Source: Paraburkholderia tagetis
GTDB lineage: Bacteria > Pseudomonadota > Gammaproteobacteria > Burkholderiales > Burkholderiaceae
Assembly (NCBI RefSeq): GCF_022213065.1
Contig: NZ_JAKLJA010000039.1
Coordinates: 1-64,000, forward strand
Direction of reading: 5' to 3'
Length of the DNA: 64,000 nucleotides
Shown here: positions 41,439 through 50,061 of the stretch, piece by piece
How the letters are laid out: each line of letters opens with the position of its first letter
Position numbering within the stretch: position 1 is the first letter of the stretch
The notes under the pieces: model-generated
The model's database searches: none
The model's input: only the letters and a program-made list of their open reading frames with translations
What the model was told of the DNA's origin: nothing
Made by a program: the position numbers and the translations under genes

Positions 41439-42662
41439 TCAGGCTATCTTGCACCCGGTCTTGTCGAGCGGCAGGAAGGACTGGCCCGAGCTCACGATGT
41501 CCACGTAATCGTCGGCGTTCTTCATCTTTGACTTGGGCTTGCCCTTGAGCAGGTAATAGTTCTTCAGCACCTGATGGTCGCCCTTGCGGATTTCCTCGGG
41601 GCCGGTGAGGCCCGCATATTTCATGCCTTCGAGCACCGCGATCACCTTCTTCGGATCGGCGTTACCGGCCTTCACCATGCCGTCGAGCAGGATCTTCGTG
41701 CAAATATACGAGCCCGCAAGGCTGTAATTCGGGTTGGCCTTGAAGGCCGCCTGGGTGCGCTGCACGAGGTCGTGGTTCAGCGGCGTGTCGATGGCGTGCC
41801 AATACTGCGCGCCGAAGTACACGCCATCGCACAGGTCCGCGCCCAGCGCTTCGAATTGCTCGAGTCCCGAGGCCCATGCCATGAGGATCGTGCAATTGTT
41901 CTTCATGCCGAAGCTCACGGCCTGGCGCAGCGTGTCGGACGACTGCGAACCGAAGTTCAGGAGCAGCAGCACGTCCGGCTTGGCCGCCACGGCGTTGGTC
42001 AGATAGCCGCTAAATTCCTTCTCGGTGAGCGAGTGGTAACTGTTGCCCACGTGCTCGATACCCTTCTCCTTGAACACGGCCTTCGCGGCCGAAAGCAGGC
42101 CGTCGCCGAACACGTATTGCGGCGTGATGGTGTACCAGCGCCTGGCCTTGGGCAGCATTTGAATAAGCGGGCGCACGGTCTGGTCGATCGCGCCAAAAGT
42201 GGGCACCGACCAGCGGAACGTGCTGGCGTTACAGTCTTTGCCGGTGATTTCGTCGGCGCCGGCGGTGGTGATGAAGATGCCGCCGCTCTTGTCGACTTCC
42301 TTGCCCATGGCAAGCGCCGAGGACGAGAGCACGCCGCCCGCGAAGTAGCGCACGCCCTTTTGCTGCTCGATCTCCTGCACGCGGCGCACCGCCGTGGCGG
42401 GCTTGCCCTCGGTGTCGAGCGTGGTGTAGCCGAGCGGCAGGCCGAGCACCTTGCCGTACTGCTTGACCGCCAGTTGCATACCGAGATCGGCGTATTTGCC
42501 GTTGGCCGCGAACGGGCCGGACATGGGCACCGGGCACGCGAGCTGAATGGACGACGGGTTTGACGATCCGGCCTGCGCAAGCGCGCGCGTGGAGGAAAGG
42601 ACGCCGAACGCGCCCGGCATGGCCGACAGCGCGGCCAGTTTCAACAGTTCTCGGCGATTCAA
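41439..42662 (-). CDS. Periplasmic substrate-binding protein of the Liv-type importer
   Basis: A 407-residue type-I periplasmic binding protein. The N-terminus MNRRELLKLAALSAM has twin arginines followed by a hydrophobic stretch and ALAQA, suggesting Tat export. TTG at 42662 was preferred because AGGAG lies seven bases upstream; an ATG nine codons earlier (42689) has no ribosome site. The body has IQLACPVPMSGPFAANGKYA, the usual opening of LivK/amide-binding proteins, and a Cys pair possibly forming a disulfide. It is the first gene of the operon and is divergent from the FCD regulator. The ligand is unknown; amides, urea or peptides are alternatives to Leu/Ile/Val. Confidence 0.92.
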   Translation of the reverse strand: MNRRELLKLAALSAMPGAFGVLSSTRALAQAGSSNPSSIQLACPVPMSGPFAANGKYADLGMQLAVKQYGKVLGLPLGYTTLDTEGKPATAVRRVQEIEQQKGVRYFAGGVLSSSALAMGKEVDKSGGIFITTAGADEITGKDCNASTFRWSVPTFGAIDQTVRPLIQMLPKARRWYTITPQYVFGDGLLSAAKAVFKEKGIEHVGNSYHSLTEKEFSGYLTNAVAAKPDVLLLLNFGSQSSDTLRQAVSFGMKNNCTILMAWASGLEQFEALGADLCDGVYFGAQYWHAIDTPLNHDLVQRTQAAFKANPNYSLAGSYICTKILLDGMVKAGNADPKKVIAVLEGMKYAGLTGPEEIRKGDHQVLKNYYLLKGKPKSKMKNADDYVDIVSSGQSFLPLDKTGCKIA

Positions 42663-42757
42663 GTTGAGGCTCCTGGTGAGGAAACACATACGCGACGCGA
42701 CCGACTGCCAAACCGTGCCGGCGCCTTGGGACTAACCCTTGAAGCGGCCCGCCAAGC

Positions 42758-42793
42758 GGTTCATTCTATTTATCATGATAAATAGAATGAACC
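42758..42793. promoter_or_regulatory. 36-bp perfect palindrome between the importer and FCD-regulator genes
   Basis: The half-site is GGTTCATTCTATTTATCA, with all 18 pairs matching. It overlaps the predicted transcription start of the importer operon and the -35 region of the divergent regulator gene, so one bound dimer could control both. It is the probable operator of the GntR/FCD regulator encoded next to it. Confidence 0.8.
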
Positions 42794-42795
42794 TG

Positions 42796-42824
42796 ATGCT
42801 AGGTATAATCAATTCGACTGTCAA
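42796..42824 (-). promoter_or_regulatory. Predicted promoter of the importer/M81 operon
   Basis: Minus strand: -35 TTGACA (42824-42819), a 17-base spacer, -10 TAGCAT (42801-42796). The start would be near 42789, inside the palindrome. The opposite strand has a TATAAT at 42804-42809 that would serve the FCD-regulator gene. Confidence 0.55.
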
Positions 42825-42866
42825 TTATCGCCACTACGCAATCCCTCCATACTGGGAGTCTCGAAG

Positions 42867-43703
42867 ATGGTCATGAACCGCGTCAGATCGGGGCCCGCCG
42901 TAGCAATCAAACAACCGAAACGGGGCGACCTCGTCGCCGAGGAAATCAAGCGCCTCATTACCGAAAAGGACCTCCGGCCCGGCGATCGCCTGCCGCGCGA
43001 AGCCGAGTTGCAGCAGCTCTATTCGGTGAGCAAGAGCACCATTCGCGAGGCGCTCAAGTCGCTCGAAGTGCAGGGCCTCATCAAGGTCTCGACCGGGCCG
43101 AGCGGTGGCGGCATGGTGGTGGAAGTGCCGCTCGACCGCACGCTGCAACTTCTGCAGAACTATCTATTCTTCAAGGACGTGTCGATCGACGACATCTATA
43201 CGGCGCGTCAATTGCTGGAGCCCGAGTTGGCAGCCGGCGCGGTGCCGCATCTGAGCGAAGACGACTTCGCGGCGCTCGAAGCCAATATCGAATGCTGCGA
43301 CGGCGCAACCGGCCCGGACGACCGCGGCCATCTCGTGCGCCAGCGCCAGGAGGACATGACCTTTCACGATATTCTCGCGGCGGCGAATCCAAATCCGTTT
43401 CTGCGCTTCATCTGCGAGTTGATCAACGAGATGATCCGGCAACTGATCGAGTTCAGAAACGACACGCCGCTCGCCGATCACCGGCGTTTTGGCGCCGCGA
43501 ATTCGAAGATTCACCGCGAGATCCTGCAGGCCGCGCGCGAGCGCGATGCCCAACGCGTGCGCGCGCTGATGGTCGAGCACATGACCGAGGCGCCGAAGTA
43601 CGTTAAGCGCATGAAGGGCAAGCTGCGCGGCCGGCTGATCCTGGACTCCGAAATTCGCAAGCGCCCACGCGCGATTACGGCGGCCATCGAGAAAGAGGAA
43701 TAA
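42867..43703 (+). CDS. FadR/GntR-family regulator with FCD domain
   Basis: A 278-residue regulator. The wHTH is at about 18-85 (DLVAEEIKRLITEKDLRPGD; SVSKSTIREALKSLEVQG; wing STGPSGGGMVV). The all-helical FCD ligand domain follows, with the likely metal-binding residues in FHDILAAA (Asp/His) and in KIHREILQAA (His). GGGAG precedes the ATG at 42867. It is divergent from the Liv-type operon across the 36-bp palindrome and is probably its repressor, with an organic acid or amino acid as inducer (family knowledge). Confidence 0.92.
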   Translation: MVMNRVRSGPAVAIKQPKRGDLVAEEIKRLITEKDLRPGDRLPREAELQQLYSVSKSTIREALKSLEVQGLIKVSTGPSGGGMVVEVPLDRTLQLLQNYLFFKDVSIDDIYTARQLLEPELAAGAVPHLSEDDFAALEANIECCDGATGPDDRGHLVRQRQEDMTFHDILAAANPNPFLRFICELINEMIRQLIEFRNDTPLADHRRFGAANSKIHREILQAARERDAQRVRALMVEHMTEAPKYVKRMKGKLRGRLILDSEIRKRPRAITAAIEKEE

Positions 43704-43767
43704 CGGCCACGTTGCCACGGCCGATGCAGCACGCCATGCCCCGCGCGCTGGCGCGGGCAGCGGGGCT

Positions 43768-44424
43768 TCAATCCCGATCCGGCGCGCCCAATGGAAATAG
43801 CGGACGGTAGGCCCGCGCTTCCTCCACCGCGCGCGCAAATGACGGCCTCGCAAGCAGACGCGCCCGATAGGCGCGCAGCACCGCAAACATCTCGGGAATG
43901 CGGTACGTCCAGTCGGCGTAGAACAATGAGGGCGCCGCCGCGCAGTCCGCGAGCGTGAAATCCTCACCCGCCGCCCAGGTCCTGCCCGCGAGCTGCGTAT
44001 CGAGCCACGCGTAAGCCCATTCGAGCTTTTGCTGCGCGAACGCGAGACCGTCCGCTCGCCTAGCCGCGTCGCCACTCAAGGCGCCGTCCACGGCACGTTG
44101 CACCGGCGTCATCACATGCAGGTCGAAAAAGCGGTCGAGGAACCGCACGTCGAGCGCCGCCATCGCGTCGGCGGGCAGCAGGCGCACCGGCCCCGGATGC
44201 GCGAGTTGCAGATATTCGATGATGATGCTCGTCTCCGCCACGGTGCGCTCCCCGTCCACCAGCACGGGAAATTTGCGCAATGGCCAGCGTTGCAGCCAGT
44301 CGGCCGTGTGCGGCGAATCCGGCCCGAGACCGCGGAATTCGAACGGCGTGCCGTTCTCATACAACGCAATGAGCACCTTCTGCGTATAGGACGAAAAGGG
44401 ATGACCGTAGAGCGCAAGCGACAT
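43768..44424 (-). CDS. Glutathione S-transferase family protein
   Basis: A 218-residue cytoplasmic enzyme. The thioredoxin-like N-terminal domain (about 1-80) begins LALYGHPFSSYTQKVLIAL with Ser10/Ser11/Tyr12 near the active-site position. The cis-Pro is in KFPVLVDG and the glutathione gamma-Glu site is ETSIIIEYL. The helical C-terminal domain contains FTLADCAAAPSLFYADW. The class is not certain. It converges on the FCD-regulator gene and is not obviously linked to its neighbours. Confidence 0.9.
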   Translation of the reverse strand: MSLALYGHPFSSYTQKVLIALYENGTPFEFRGLGPDSPHTADWLQRWPLRKFPVLVDGERTVAETSIIIEYLQLAHPGPVRLLPADAMAALDVRFLDRFFDLHVMTPVQRAVDGALSGDAARRADGLAFAQQKLEWAYAWLDTQLAGRTWAAGEDFTLADCAAAPSLFYADWTYRIPEMFAVLRAYRARLLARPSFARAVEEARAYRPLFPLGAPDRD

Positions 44425-44483
44425 CGTGGAGTCTCCGGGATTGAGCGGGTTGTGACAGCCGCCAGACTACCGCAAACACTCGG

Positions 44484-45521
44484 CTACAAGACGGCTACAG
44501 GACGGCTGCGTGGCGTCATCGCGCGCTTGAGGCGCAAAGCAGGTGCCTCCACGCATTGCCAACTTGCAAACGCAAGCGGAATGCAAACTGCCGTTACAGA
44601 AACGCAAGCCACCAGCGGCGTAATCGATGGCAGCCAGTGTGCGGTCAATTGCATGACGGGCCAGCCGTATAAATACAGGCCATAGGAAAGGTCGACGCGC
44701 ATGCGCAGCTTCGCTAGCCACGGCGACTGCAACTGCCCGAAATAGAACACGAGGTAAGCGCCCATCGTCGGCACCGCTGCGCGCGTCACGCTCTGAGTCG
44801 AGAACAGTGCGATGACAAACACGATAAGCGCACAGGCGGCGAACGGCGCGCGCAAGGGAATACGCCCACGGAACAGGTAGAAACATACACCTGCCAGGTA
44901 CATCGACGCGAACCAGATCATGAAGCCGGACACGCCGAAGAAGGCCAAACCCTCCTCGCCACGCCAATGCGGCGCGCCGTATATCGCACCGGCATTGACG
45001 ACAAGCGCGATCGCCAATAGCACCCAGCTCCGTTTCATGAAGCCGCACAGGCCGAGCACGGTCATCATCAGATAACAGCGCAGCTCGAACGTGATCGTCC
45101 ACATCGAGCCGTTGACCGACGCAACCGGTGAGCCGAGGAACACGGCGGGCGTGCGTGGCTGGCGCAATCCGATTAGATCGGCGAAGAACTTGTGCGGCGA
45201 CCATTCACCGAAGTAATGCTGCGTGCTCGCACCCAGCGGCCCGACGACGAGCACCGACAACGCCGACGCAACAATAAACGCCGGATAAAGGCGCAACGCG
45301 CGCTTTTTCAGAAACGCGAGCGGACGTGGCTCGTGTGACCAGCTTTGCGCGGTGAGATAGCCGCTGAGGATAAAGAAGCCGCAAACACCCAGGGTCCCGG
45401 CGGACATGGTCGACGACAAACGCTCCAGCGGATCAGGATAGCCGAGCAACTCGAACGAATGAGAAAAGATGACGGCAGCCGCGAATAGCAGCCGCAGAAG
45501 GTTGAAGTTGTTGTTATGCAC
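44484..45521 (-). CDS. Membrane acyltransferase, OafA (acyltransferase 3) family
   Basis: A 345-residue membrane protein beginning NFNLLRLLFAAAVIFSHSFE (catalytic His at about 21), with the GVCGFFILSGYLTAQSW motif near 45-62 and about ten hydrophobic segments. It differs in sequence from the acyltransferase at 21840-22985. The product would O-acylate a cell-surface polysaccharide or lipid. The start codon follows a stretch without a strong ribosome site. Confidence 0.9.
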   Translation of the reverse strand: MHNNNFNLLRLLFAAAVIFSHSFELLGYPDPLERLSSTMSAGTLGVCGFFILSGYLTAQSWSHEPRPLAFLKKRALRLYPAFIVASALSVLVVGPLGASTQHYFGEWSPHKFFADLIGLRQPRTPAVFLGSPVASVNGSMWTITFELRCYLMMTVLGLCGFMKRSWVLLAIALVVNAGAIYGAPHWRGEEGLAFFGVSGFMIWFASMYLAGVCFYLFRGRIPLRAPFAACALIVFVIALFSTQSVTRAAVPTMGAYLVFYFGQLQSPWLAKLRMRVDLSYGLYLYGWPVMQLTAHWLPSITPLVACVSVTAVCIPLAFASWQCVEAPALRLKRAMTPRSRPVAVL

Positions 45522-45704
45522 GCGCTTATAACTGAAACGTCTCCGGAGATAGCGCGGACTATATCACCAACACTTCAGGCCCGAATTCGCGTCTTTGCAG
45601 ACAAAACCTCGCCGGCAACTATCGGCCATCCGTCCCGCTGAATAGCCCGCTCCCCTCCTCCACGGGTAAACCCGTTTCACGACGAAAATTCGTATTTCCC
45701 TATT

Positions 45705-45722
45705 GCGCAAATTATTTTGCGC
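45705..45722. promoter_or_regulatory. Inverted repeat GCGCAA-N6-TTGCGC upstream of the amino-acid ABC operon
   Basis: Perfect 6-bp arms around ATTATT, 60 bases before the binding-protein start. A candidate operator for the RpiR regulator at the operon's end. Confidence 0.45.
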
Positions 45723-45782
45723 GCGAATACTCTACGCAAATCCACTTGCTTATCCCATCCATCCACCACCGAAGGGGTCGTC

Positions 45783-46529
45783 ATGAAACTCATAGCAAAG
45801 CTCGCCGTGGCCGCACTCGTCGCCACTTCCGTCATCAGTCAAGCGGCGCGCTCCGAGACCTTGCTGGTCGCCTGCGATACGGCATTCGTACCGTTCGAAT
45901 TCAAGCAAGGCGACAAATACGTCGGCTTCGACATCGACCTGTGGGCGGCCATCGCCAAAGATCTGAAGATCGACTACAAGCTGCAGCCGATGGATTTCAG
46001 CGGCATCCTGCCGGCGCTGCAAACCCATAACGTCGACGTTGCGCTGGCCGGCATCACAATCAAGGACGAACGCAAGAAGGTCATCGACTTTTCCGATGGC
46101 TACTACGACAGCGGCTTCACGCTGATGGTCCCGGTCGCGAGCACGATCAAGGACGCGGACGACCTGAAAGGCAAATCGCTCGCCATCAAGACGGGCACCT
46201 CGGCGGCGGATTATGCGAAAGCCCATTTCACGGGCACCGACTTGCGCCAGTTCCCCAATATCGATAACGCCTACCTGGAATTGCAGACCGGGCGCGTCGA
46301 CGCGGCGATGCACGATACGCCCAACGTCCTCTACTACATTCACACCGCGGGCAAGGGCCGCGTGAAGGCCGTGGGCGCACAGATGATGGCGCAGCAATAT
46401 GGCATCGCGTTCCCGAAAGGCAGCCCGCTCGTGCCCAAGGTGAACGCCGCGCTTGCAAAGATCAAGGCTGATGGGCGCTATGCCGCGATCTACAAGAAGT
46501 GGTTCGGCGTCGAGCCGGGCAAGTCTTGA
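45783..46529 (+). CDS. Polar amino-acid ABC importer, periplasmic binding protein (GlnH-like)
   Basis: A 248-residue protein with a Sec signal (KLIAKLAVAALVATSVIS, cleavage near AARSE). The type-II binding fold follows: PFEFKQGDKYVGFDIDLWAA (about 33-52), GITIKDERKKVIDFSDGYY (about 92-110) and the C-terminal DGRYAAIYKKWFG. These are signature segments of the GlnH/HisJ cluster. GAAGGGG lies before the ATG. It captures an amino acid or derivative for the permease and ATPase genes that follow. Confidence 0.93.
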   Translation: MKLIAKLAVAALVATSVISQAARSETLLVACDTAFVPFEFKQGDKYVGFDIDLWAAIAKDLKIDYKLQPMDFSGILPALQTHNVDVALAGITIKDERKKVIDFSDGYYDSGFTLMVPVASTIKDADDLKGKSLAIKTGTSAADYAKAHFTGTDLRQFPNIDNAYLELQTGRVDAAMHDTPNVLYYIHTAGKGRVKAVGAQMMAQQYGIAFPKGSPLVPKVNAALAKIKADGRYAAIYKKWFGVEPGKS

Positions 46530-46552
46530 TCCCCTGAACCCGGAGAGCCACC

Positions 46553-47209
46553 ATGCAGTTCGATCTTTCGGTCGTCGCCGACGCGCTCCCCGCCTTGCTG
46601 CAGGGAGCCCAGCTTACGGTGCTGATCGCCGTTGTGGGACTCGCCGGCGGCTTGCTCGTCGGCTTCCTGTTCGGCCTGATGCGCGCTTACGGCAGCGCGT
46701 TCACGCAGAAAATCGCCTTTGCTTACGTCGAATTCGTGCGGGGCACGCCAATCGTCGTGCAGGTGATGTTCATTTACTTCGCACTCCCCTTGATTTTGCA
46801 TATGCGCGTGGATGCACTCACTGCCGCAATCGTTTCCATCATCATCAACTCCGGCGCTTATATCGCCGAGATTGTGCGCGGCTCGTTTCTGTCCGTGCCG
46901 CGTGGCCTCAAGGAAGCGGGGCAAGCGCTCGGCATGCCGATGTGGCGCGTGCTCGCCTTCGTCGTCGGTCCCGTGGCGGTGCGGCGCATGACACCGTCGC
47001 TTGGCAACCAGTTCATCGTGAGCCTGAAGGACACCTCGCTCTTCATCGTGATTGGCGTAGGCGAACTCACGCGCCAGGGGCAGGAGATCATGGCCGCGAA
47101 TTTCCGCGCGGTCGAAATCTGGACCGCCGTGGCGGCCATCTATCTGTGCATGATCGGCGCGCTGACCTTCGGCTTGCGCACGATGGAAAAGAGGATGCGG
47201 ATACTATGA
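46553..47209 (+). CDS. Polar amino-acid ABC importer permease (GlnP-like)
   Basis: A 218-residue permease with five membrane segments. EFVRGTPIVVQVMFIYFALP (about 63-82) and the EAA loop GLKEAGQALGMPMWRVL (about 119-135) are typical of the His/Glu/Gln/Arg/opine family. The stop overlaps the ATPase start (ATGA). It acts as a homodimer or with an unseen partner; only one permease gene is present, as in GlnHPQ systems. Confidence 0.94.
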   Translation: MQFDLSVVADALPALLQGAQLTVLIAVVGLAGGLLVGFLFGLMRAYGSAFTQKIAFAYVEFVRGTPIVVQVMFIYFALPLILHMRVDALTAAIVSIIINSGAYIAEIVRGSFLSVPRGLKEAGQALGMPMWRVLAFVVGPVAVRRMTPSLGNQFIVSLKDTSLFIVIGVGELTRQGQEIMAANFRAVEIWTAVAAIYLCMIGALTFGLRTMEKRMRIL

Positions 47210-47946
47210 AGGCCGGCAAAACCATGGTGCAGTTCAAGCGCGTCACGAAGCGCTTCGGCCAGACCACCGTGCTCGACGAGGTGGACCTGAACATCCACGC
47301 GGGCGAAGTCGTGGTCCTGATCGGGCCTTCGGGTTCGGGCAAGTCGACGCTCCTGCGGTGTATCAATGCGCTCGAACAGATCGACGGCGGCGATCTGATC
47401 GTGGACGGCATCAGCGTGCTTGGAGGTGCGCGCCACGTCCGCGAAATCCGCAGGGAAGCGGGTATGGTGTTTCAGCAATTCAACCTGTTCCCGCAACTGA
47501 CCGCGCTCGACAATGTTGCATTCGGCCCGCGCCAGGTACGCGGCATGAACAAGAGCGACGCGCAGGCGCTCGCACGCGAATTGCTCGCGAAAGTCGGTCT
47601 CGCGGCCCGCGCCGACCATTACCCGAGCGAGCTTTCCGGCGGCCAGCAGCAACGCGTCGCCATTGCGCGCGCACTTGCCGTGAAGCCCAAATTGATGCTG
47701 TTCGACGAGCCCACCTCCGCGCTCGATCCCGAGTTGCGCCAGGAGGTCCTGCGCGTGATGCAGTCGCTCGCGGAAGAAGGTATGACGATGGTCGTGGTGA
47801 CTCACGAGATGGCCTTCGCACGCAAGGTGGGCACGCGGCTGATTTTCATGGAGCACGGCCATATCACCGTCGACGGAGCGCCCACCTCACTGATTGAAAC
47901 GCCCCCGAATCAGCGTCTACGCGATTTTCTGCAGCATGTCGAATGA
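47206..47946 (+). CDS. Polar amino-acid ABC importer ATPase (GlnQ-like)
   Basis: A 246-residue ATPase: Walker A GPSGSGKST (about 38), Q-loop VFQQFNLFP, signature LSGGQQQRVAIARAL (about 140), Walker B LMLFDEPTSALDPE, H-loop VVTHEM. The start was set at the overlap with the permease stop. It is followed after ten bases by the C45 hydrolase gene, so importer and enzyme are expressed together. Confidence 0.95.
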   Translation: MKAGKTMVQFKRVTKRFGQTTVLDEVDLNIHAGEVVVLIGPSGSGKSTLLRCINALEQIDGGDLIVDGISVLGGARHVREIRREAGMVFQQFNLFPQLTALDNVAFGPRQVRGMNKSDAQALARELLAKVGLAARADHYPSELSGGQQQRVAIARALAVKPKLMLFDEPTSALDPELRQEVLRVMQSLAEEGMTMVVVTHEMAFARKVGTRLIFMEHGHITVDGAPTSLIETPPNQRLRDFLQHVE

Positions 47947-47956
47947 GTTGAAATCC

Positions 47957-49108
47957 ATGCCCGTACTCGAATTCATCAAGATTTCCGGCACGCCGTTCGA
48001 AGCCGGTCAGGCGCTGGGCCGCTTCGGGTCCGACGCCGTGCACCGCCATTTGCTCCATGCGCCCGTCTGGCACCGCGTAATGAAATGGCGCGACAGCCCG
48101 TTGGCGGCGGCGATGGCCGGGCACGTCCGGCAGCGCTTTCCGCGCATCTGGCAAGAGCTGCTCGGACTCGCCGAAGGCCTCGGCGTGCCCTTCGAACAGG
48201 TGGTGCTGTGGAATTGCCGCGGCGACCTGGTCACCCAAGGCGCGGGCACGCACGACGGCTGCACGACCGTGCTGCTGCCGGGCAGCGAAAAACGGCGCAT
48301 CGGCCACAATGAAGACGGCGACCCCGGCTTTGCGGGGCATTGCGCGATCGCCGAATGCCGCATCGAAGGCAGCCCCGGTTTTGCATCGTTCGTGTATCCC
48401 GGCTCGCTGCCTGGACACACATTTGCGGTCACGGATGCAGGCCTCGCCGTCACGGTCAACAATCTGCGAGCGCGCCATGTCGATGCGGGCGTGCCGCGCA
48501 TGGTGCTGACCCGCGCGGTGCTCGACGCGCCGGACCTCGACACCGCCATCGCGACGTTGCGCGATACGCCGCGCGCCGGCGCGTTTCACCTCACGCTCGG
48601 TCATCGCGCGAGCCCGCACCTGCTCAGCGTGGAATTCAATGCACGCCATTGCTCGGTGCAGGCGCTCACGCAGCCGTCGCTGCATGCCAATCATGCGATC
48701 CACCCGGCGATGCTCGACGATCCGCAAGTCGTGACGGACTCCTCGCGCGACCGGCAACGGCGCGGCAACGCGCTTCTCAAAGAGGCGCGCGAGGCGGGCA
48801 AGGCCCCCGATCCGCTTGCGATCCTGGCCGATACAAACGATACGAACGATACCCACGATACGAACGATACCCACGATACGGGCGAAGCGGCGCTGCCGAT
48901 CCATCGCACCGACCCGCGCGACCCCGATGGTGAAAACACGCTCGCAACCGCTGATATCGTGATCGAGACGTCTCACATAAAATGGGACATTTACGAGCAA
49001 CCCGGAACGCCGCCCCGGTATCGATTGATCGATGGACACAGACAAGCACAAGACGCGCCGCCCGAGCGCACGCTCGCCGCGCAACCAGGACGACGCACAG
49101 GCGCCTGA
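47957..49108 (+). CDS. C45-family Ntn-hydrolase (acyl-CoA:6-APA acyltransferase-like)
   Basis: A 383-residue protein of the penicillin-acyltransferase fold. The hallmark self-cleavage site is DGCTTVLLPG, where the Cys (about residue 103) becomes the N-terminal nucleophile after autoprocessing. GHNEDGDP (about 120) and GLAVTVNNLRA (about 165-175) are further family motifs. Bacterial members hydrolyse or transfer acyl groups of N-acyl amino acids or dipeptides. A repeat-coded segment, Asp-Thr-Asn/His units at about residues 292-309, interrupts the C-terminal part. An alternative ATG is at 47936. It is linked to the amino-acid importer, suggesting import of an N-acylated amino acid, or its release. 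Confidence 0.85.
   Translation: MPVLEFIKISGTPFEAGQALGRFGSDAVHRHLLHAPVWHRVMKWRDSPLAAAMAGHVRQRFPRIWQELLGLAEGLGVPFEQVVLWNCRGDLVTQGAGTHDGCTTVLLPGSEKRRIGHNEDGDPGFAGHCAIAECRIEGSPGFASFVYPGSLPGHTFAVTDAGLAVTVNNLRARHVDAGVPRMVLTRAVLDAPDLDTAIATLRDTPRAGAFHLTLGHRASPHLLSVEFNARHCSVQALTQPSLHANHAIHPAMLDDPQVVTDSSRDRQRRGNALLKEAREAGKAPDPLAILADTNDTNDTHDTNDTHDTGEAALPIHRTDPRDPDGENTLATADIVIETSHIKWDIYEQPGTPPRYRLIDGHRQAQDAPPERTLAAQPGRRTGA
48830..48883 (+). repeat. 9-bp minisatellite (GATACNMAC, about 6 units) in the C45 hydrolase gene
   Basis: Five units of the type GATACAAAC, GATACGAAC or GATACCCAC plus one degenerate unit (GATACGGGC) encode repeated Asp-Thr-(Asn/His). The frame is preserved by any unit change. The segment lies between structured parts of the enzyme. 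Confidence 0.88.
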
Positions 49109-49112
49109 AGCT

Positions 49113-50042
49113 ATGGCCGCCGCGCCGCGCAGCGTCGACGGCCTGCGCGAACTGATGGTGAGCATCGGGCGCGGCGAGACGAATCTTTCTCTCGGCGGCA
49201 AGGCGCATTCGGTGCTGGCGAAACTGCTCGAACAGCCCGAGGAAGTCGCCGTGCGCACCATCACGGATCTGGCCACGGCGCTGGGCGTGAATGCATCGAC
49301 GCTCACGCGCCTGACCACGAAGCTCGGCTACACCGGTTTCGCCGATTTTCAGGGCGTATTCCGTGACAGCCTTGCCGAGCGGCATCGGCATTTCTATACG
49401 CACCAGGCCGAGCGGCTCGTAGCCGGAAAGGAGCCGCGCGCGCAATCGGCCGAGGCGAACCACACGTCGCCCGAGGTCGAAGTCGTTGCACAACTCGCGC
49501 ACGAATCCATCGCCAACGTCGACACTTTTCTCGCGCGGCTCTCGCCCGCCGACTTGCGCGAGGCCGCGGCGCTCCTGGCAGCCGCTCCGCGCGTGCGCGT
49601 GCACGGCTTGCGCCAGTTCAGCGCGCTGGCGAGCTTCCTTTGCTATGGCCTCGGCATGATACGCGCGGACGTCGCCCTGCTCGACGCGCAAGGGCTCGGC
49701 GTGGCCGAAGGCCTCGCGCAATTGCAACCCGGCGATGTGGTGGTCGTCACGAGCGTTGCGCCCTACACCCGCAGCGTTGCCGAAGCCGCGGTGGCTGCCG
49801 CCAACGCCGGCATGACCGTGATTGCGATCACCGATACGCTGGCTTCCCCGCTCGTGCCGCCCGCGCGCCATACGTTTCTGATTCCCCATGAGAGCAGCTT
49901 TTTCAGCAATAGCATGGGCGCGTATCTGATCTTCTGTGAGGGATTGCTCAATCTGGTCGCGACGCATCTGGGCAAGCAGTCTTTGCAAGCGCTTGCGCGG
50001 CGCGAGCGACTGATCACGGCACTGGGAATCGAAACAGATTGA
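49113..50042 (+). CDS. RpiR/MurR-family regulator (HTH + SIS domain)
   Basis: A 309-residue regulator. The RpiR HTH is at about 5-80 (LRELMVSIGRGETNLSLGGK; ITDLATALGVNASTLTRLTT). The SIS sugar-phosphate or ligand domain is at about 125-265 (RVRVHGLRQFSALASFLCYG; GDVVVVTSVAPYTRSV). The ATG at 49113 lies four bases after the C45 stop; an earlier ATG (49032) would overlap that gene by 77 bases and lacks a ribosome site. It probably controls the importer/hydrolase operon it terminates. Confidence 0.9.
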   Translation: MAAAPRSVDGLRELMVSIGRGETNLSLGGKAHSVLAKLLEQPEEVAVRTITDLATALGVNASTLTRLTTKLGYTGFADFQGVFRDSLAERHRHFYTHQAERLVAGKEPRAQSAEANHTSPEVEVVAQLAHESIANVDTFLARLSPADLREAAALLAAAPRVRVHGLRQFSALASFLCYGLGMIRADVALLDAQGLGVAEGLAQLQPGDVVVVTSVAPYTRSVAEAAVAAANAGMTVIAITDTLASPLVPPARHTFLIPHESSFFSNSMGAYLIFCEGLLNLVATHLGKQSLQALARRERLITALGIETD

Positions 50043-50061
50043 TGAAACGCCGGCATCGATT

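Noticed and set aside
48830..48883. CRISPR-like or non-coding repeat array
   Set aside because: The units are 9 bp, contiguous, without spacers and in frame with a clear coding sequence.
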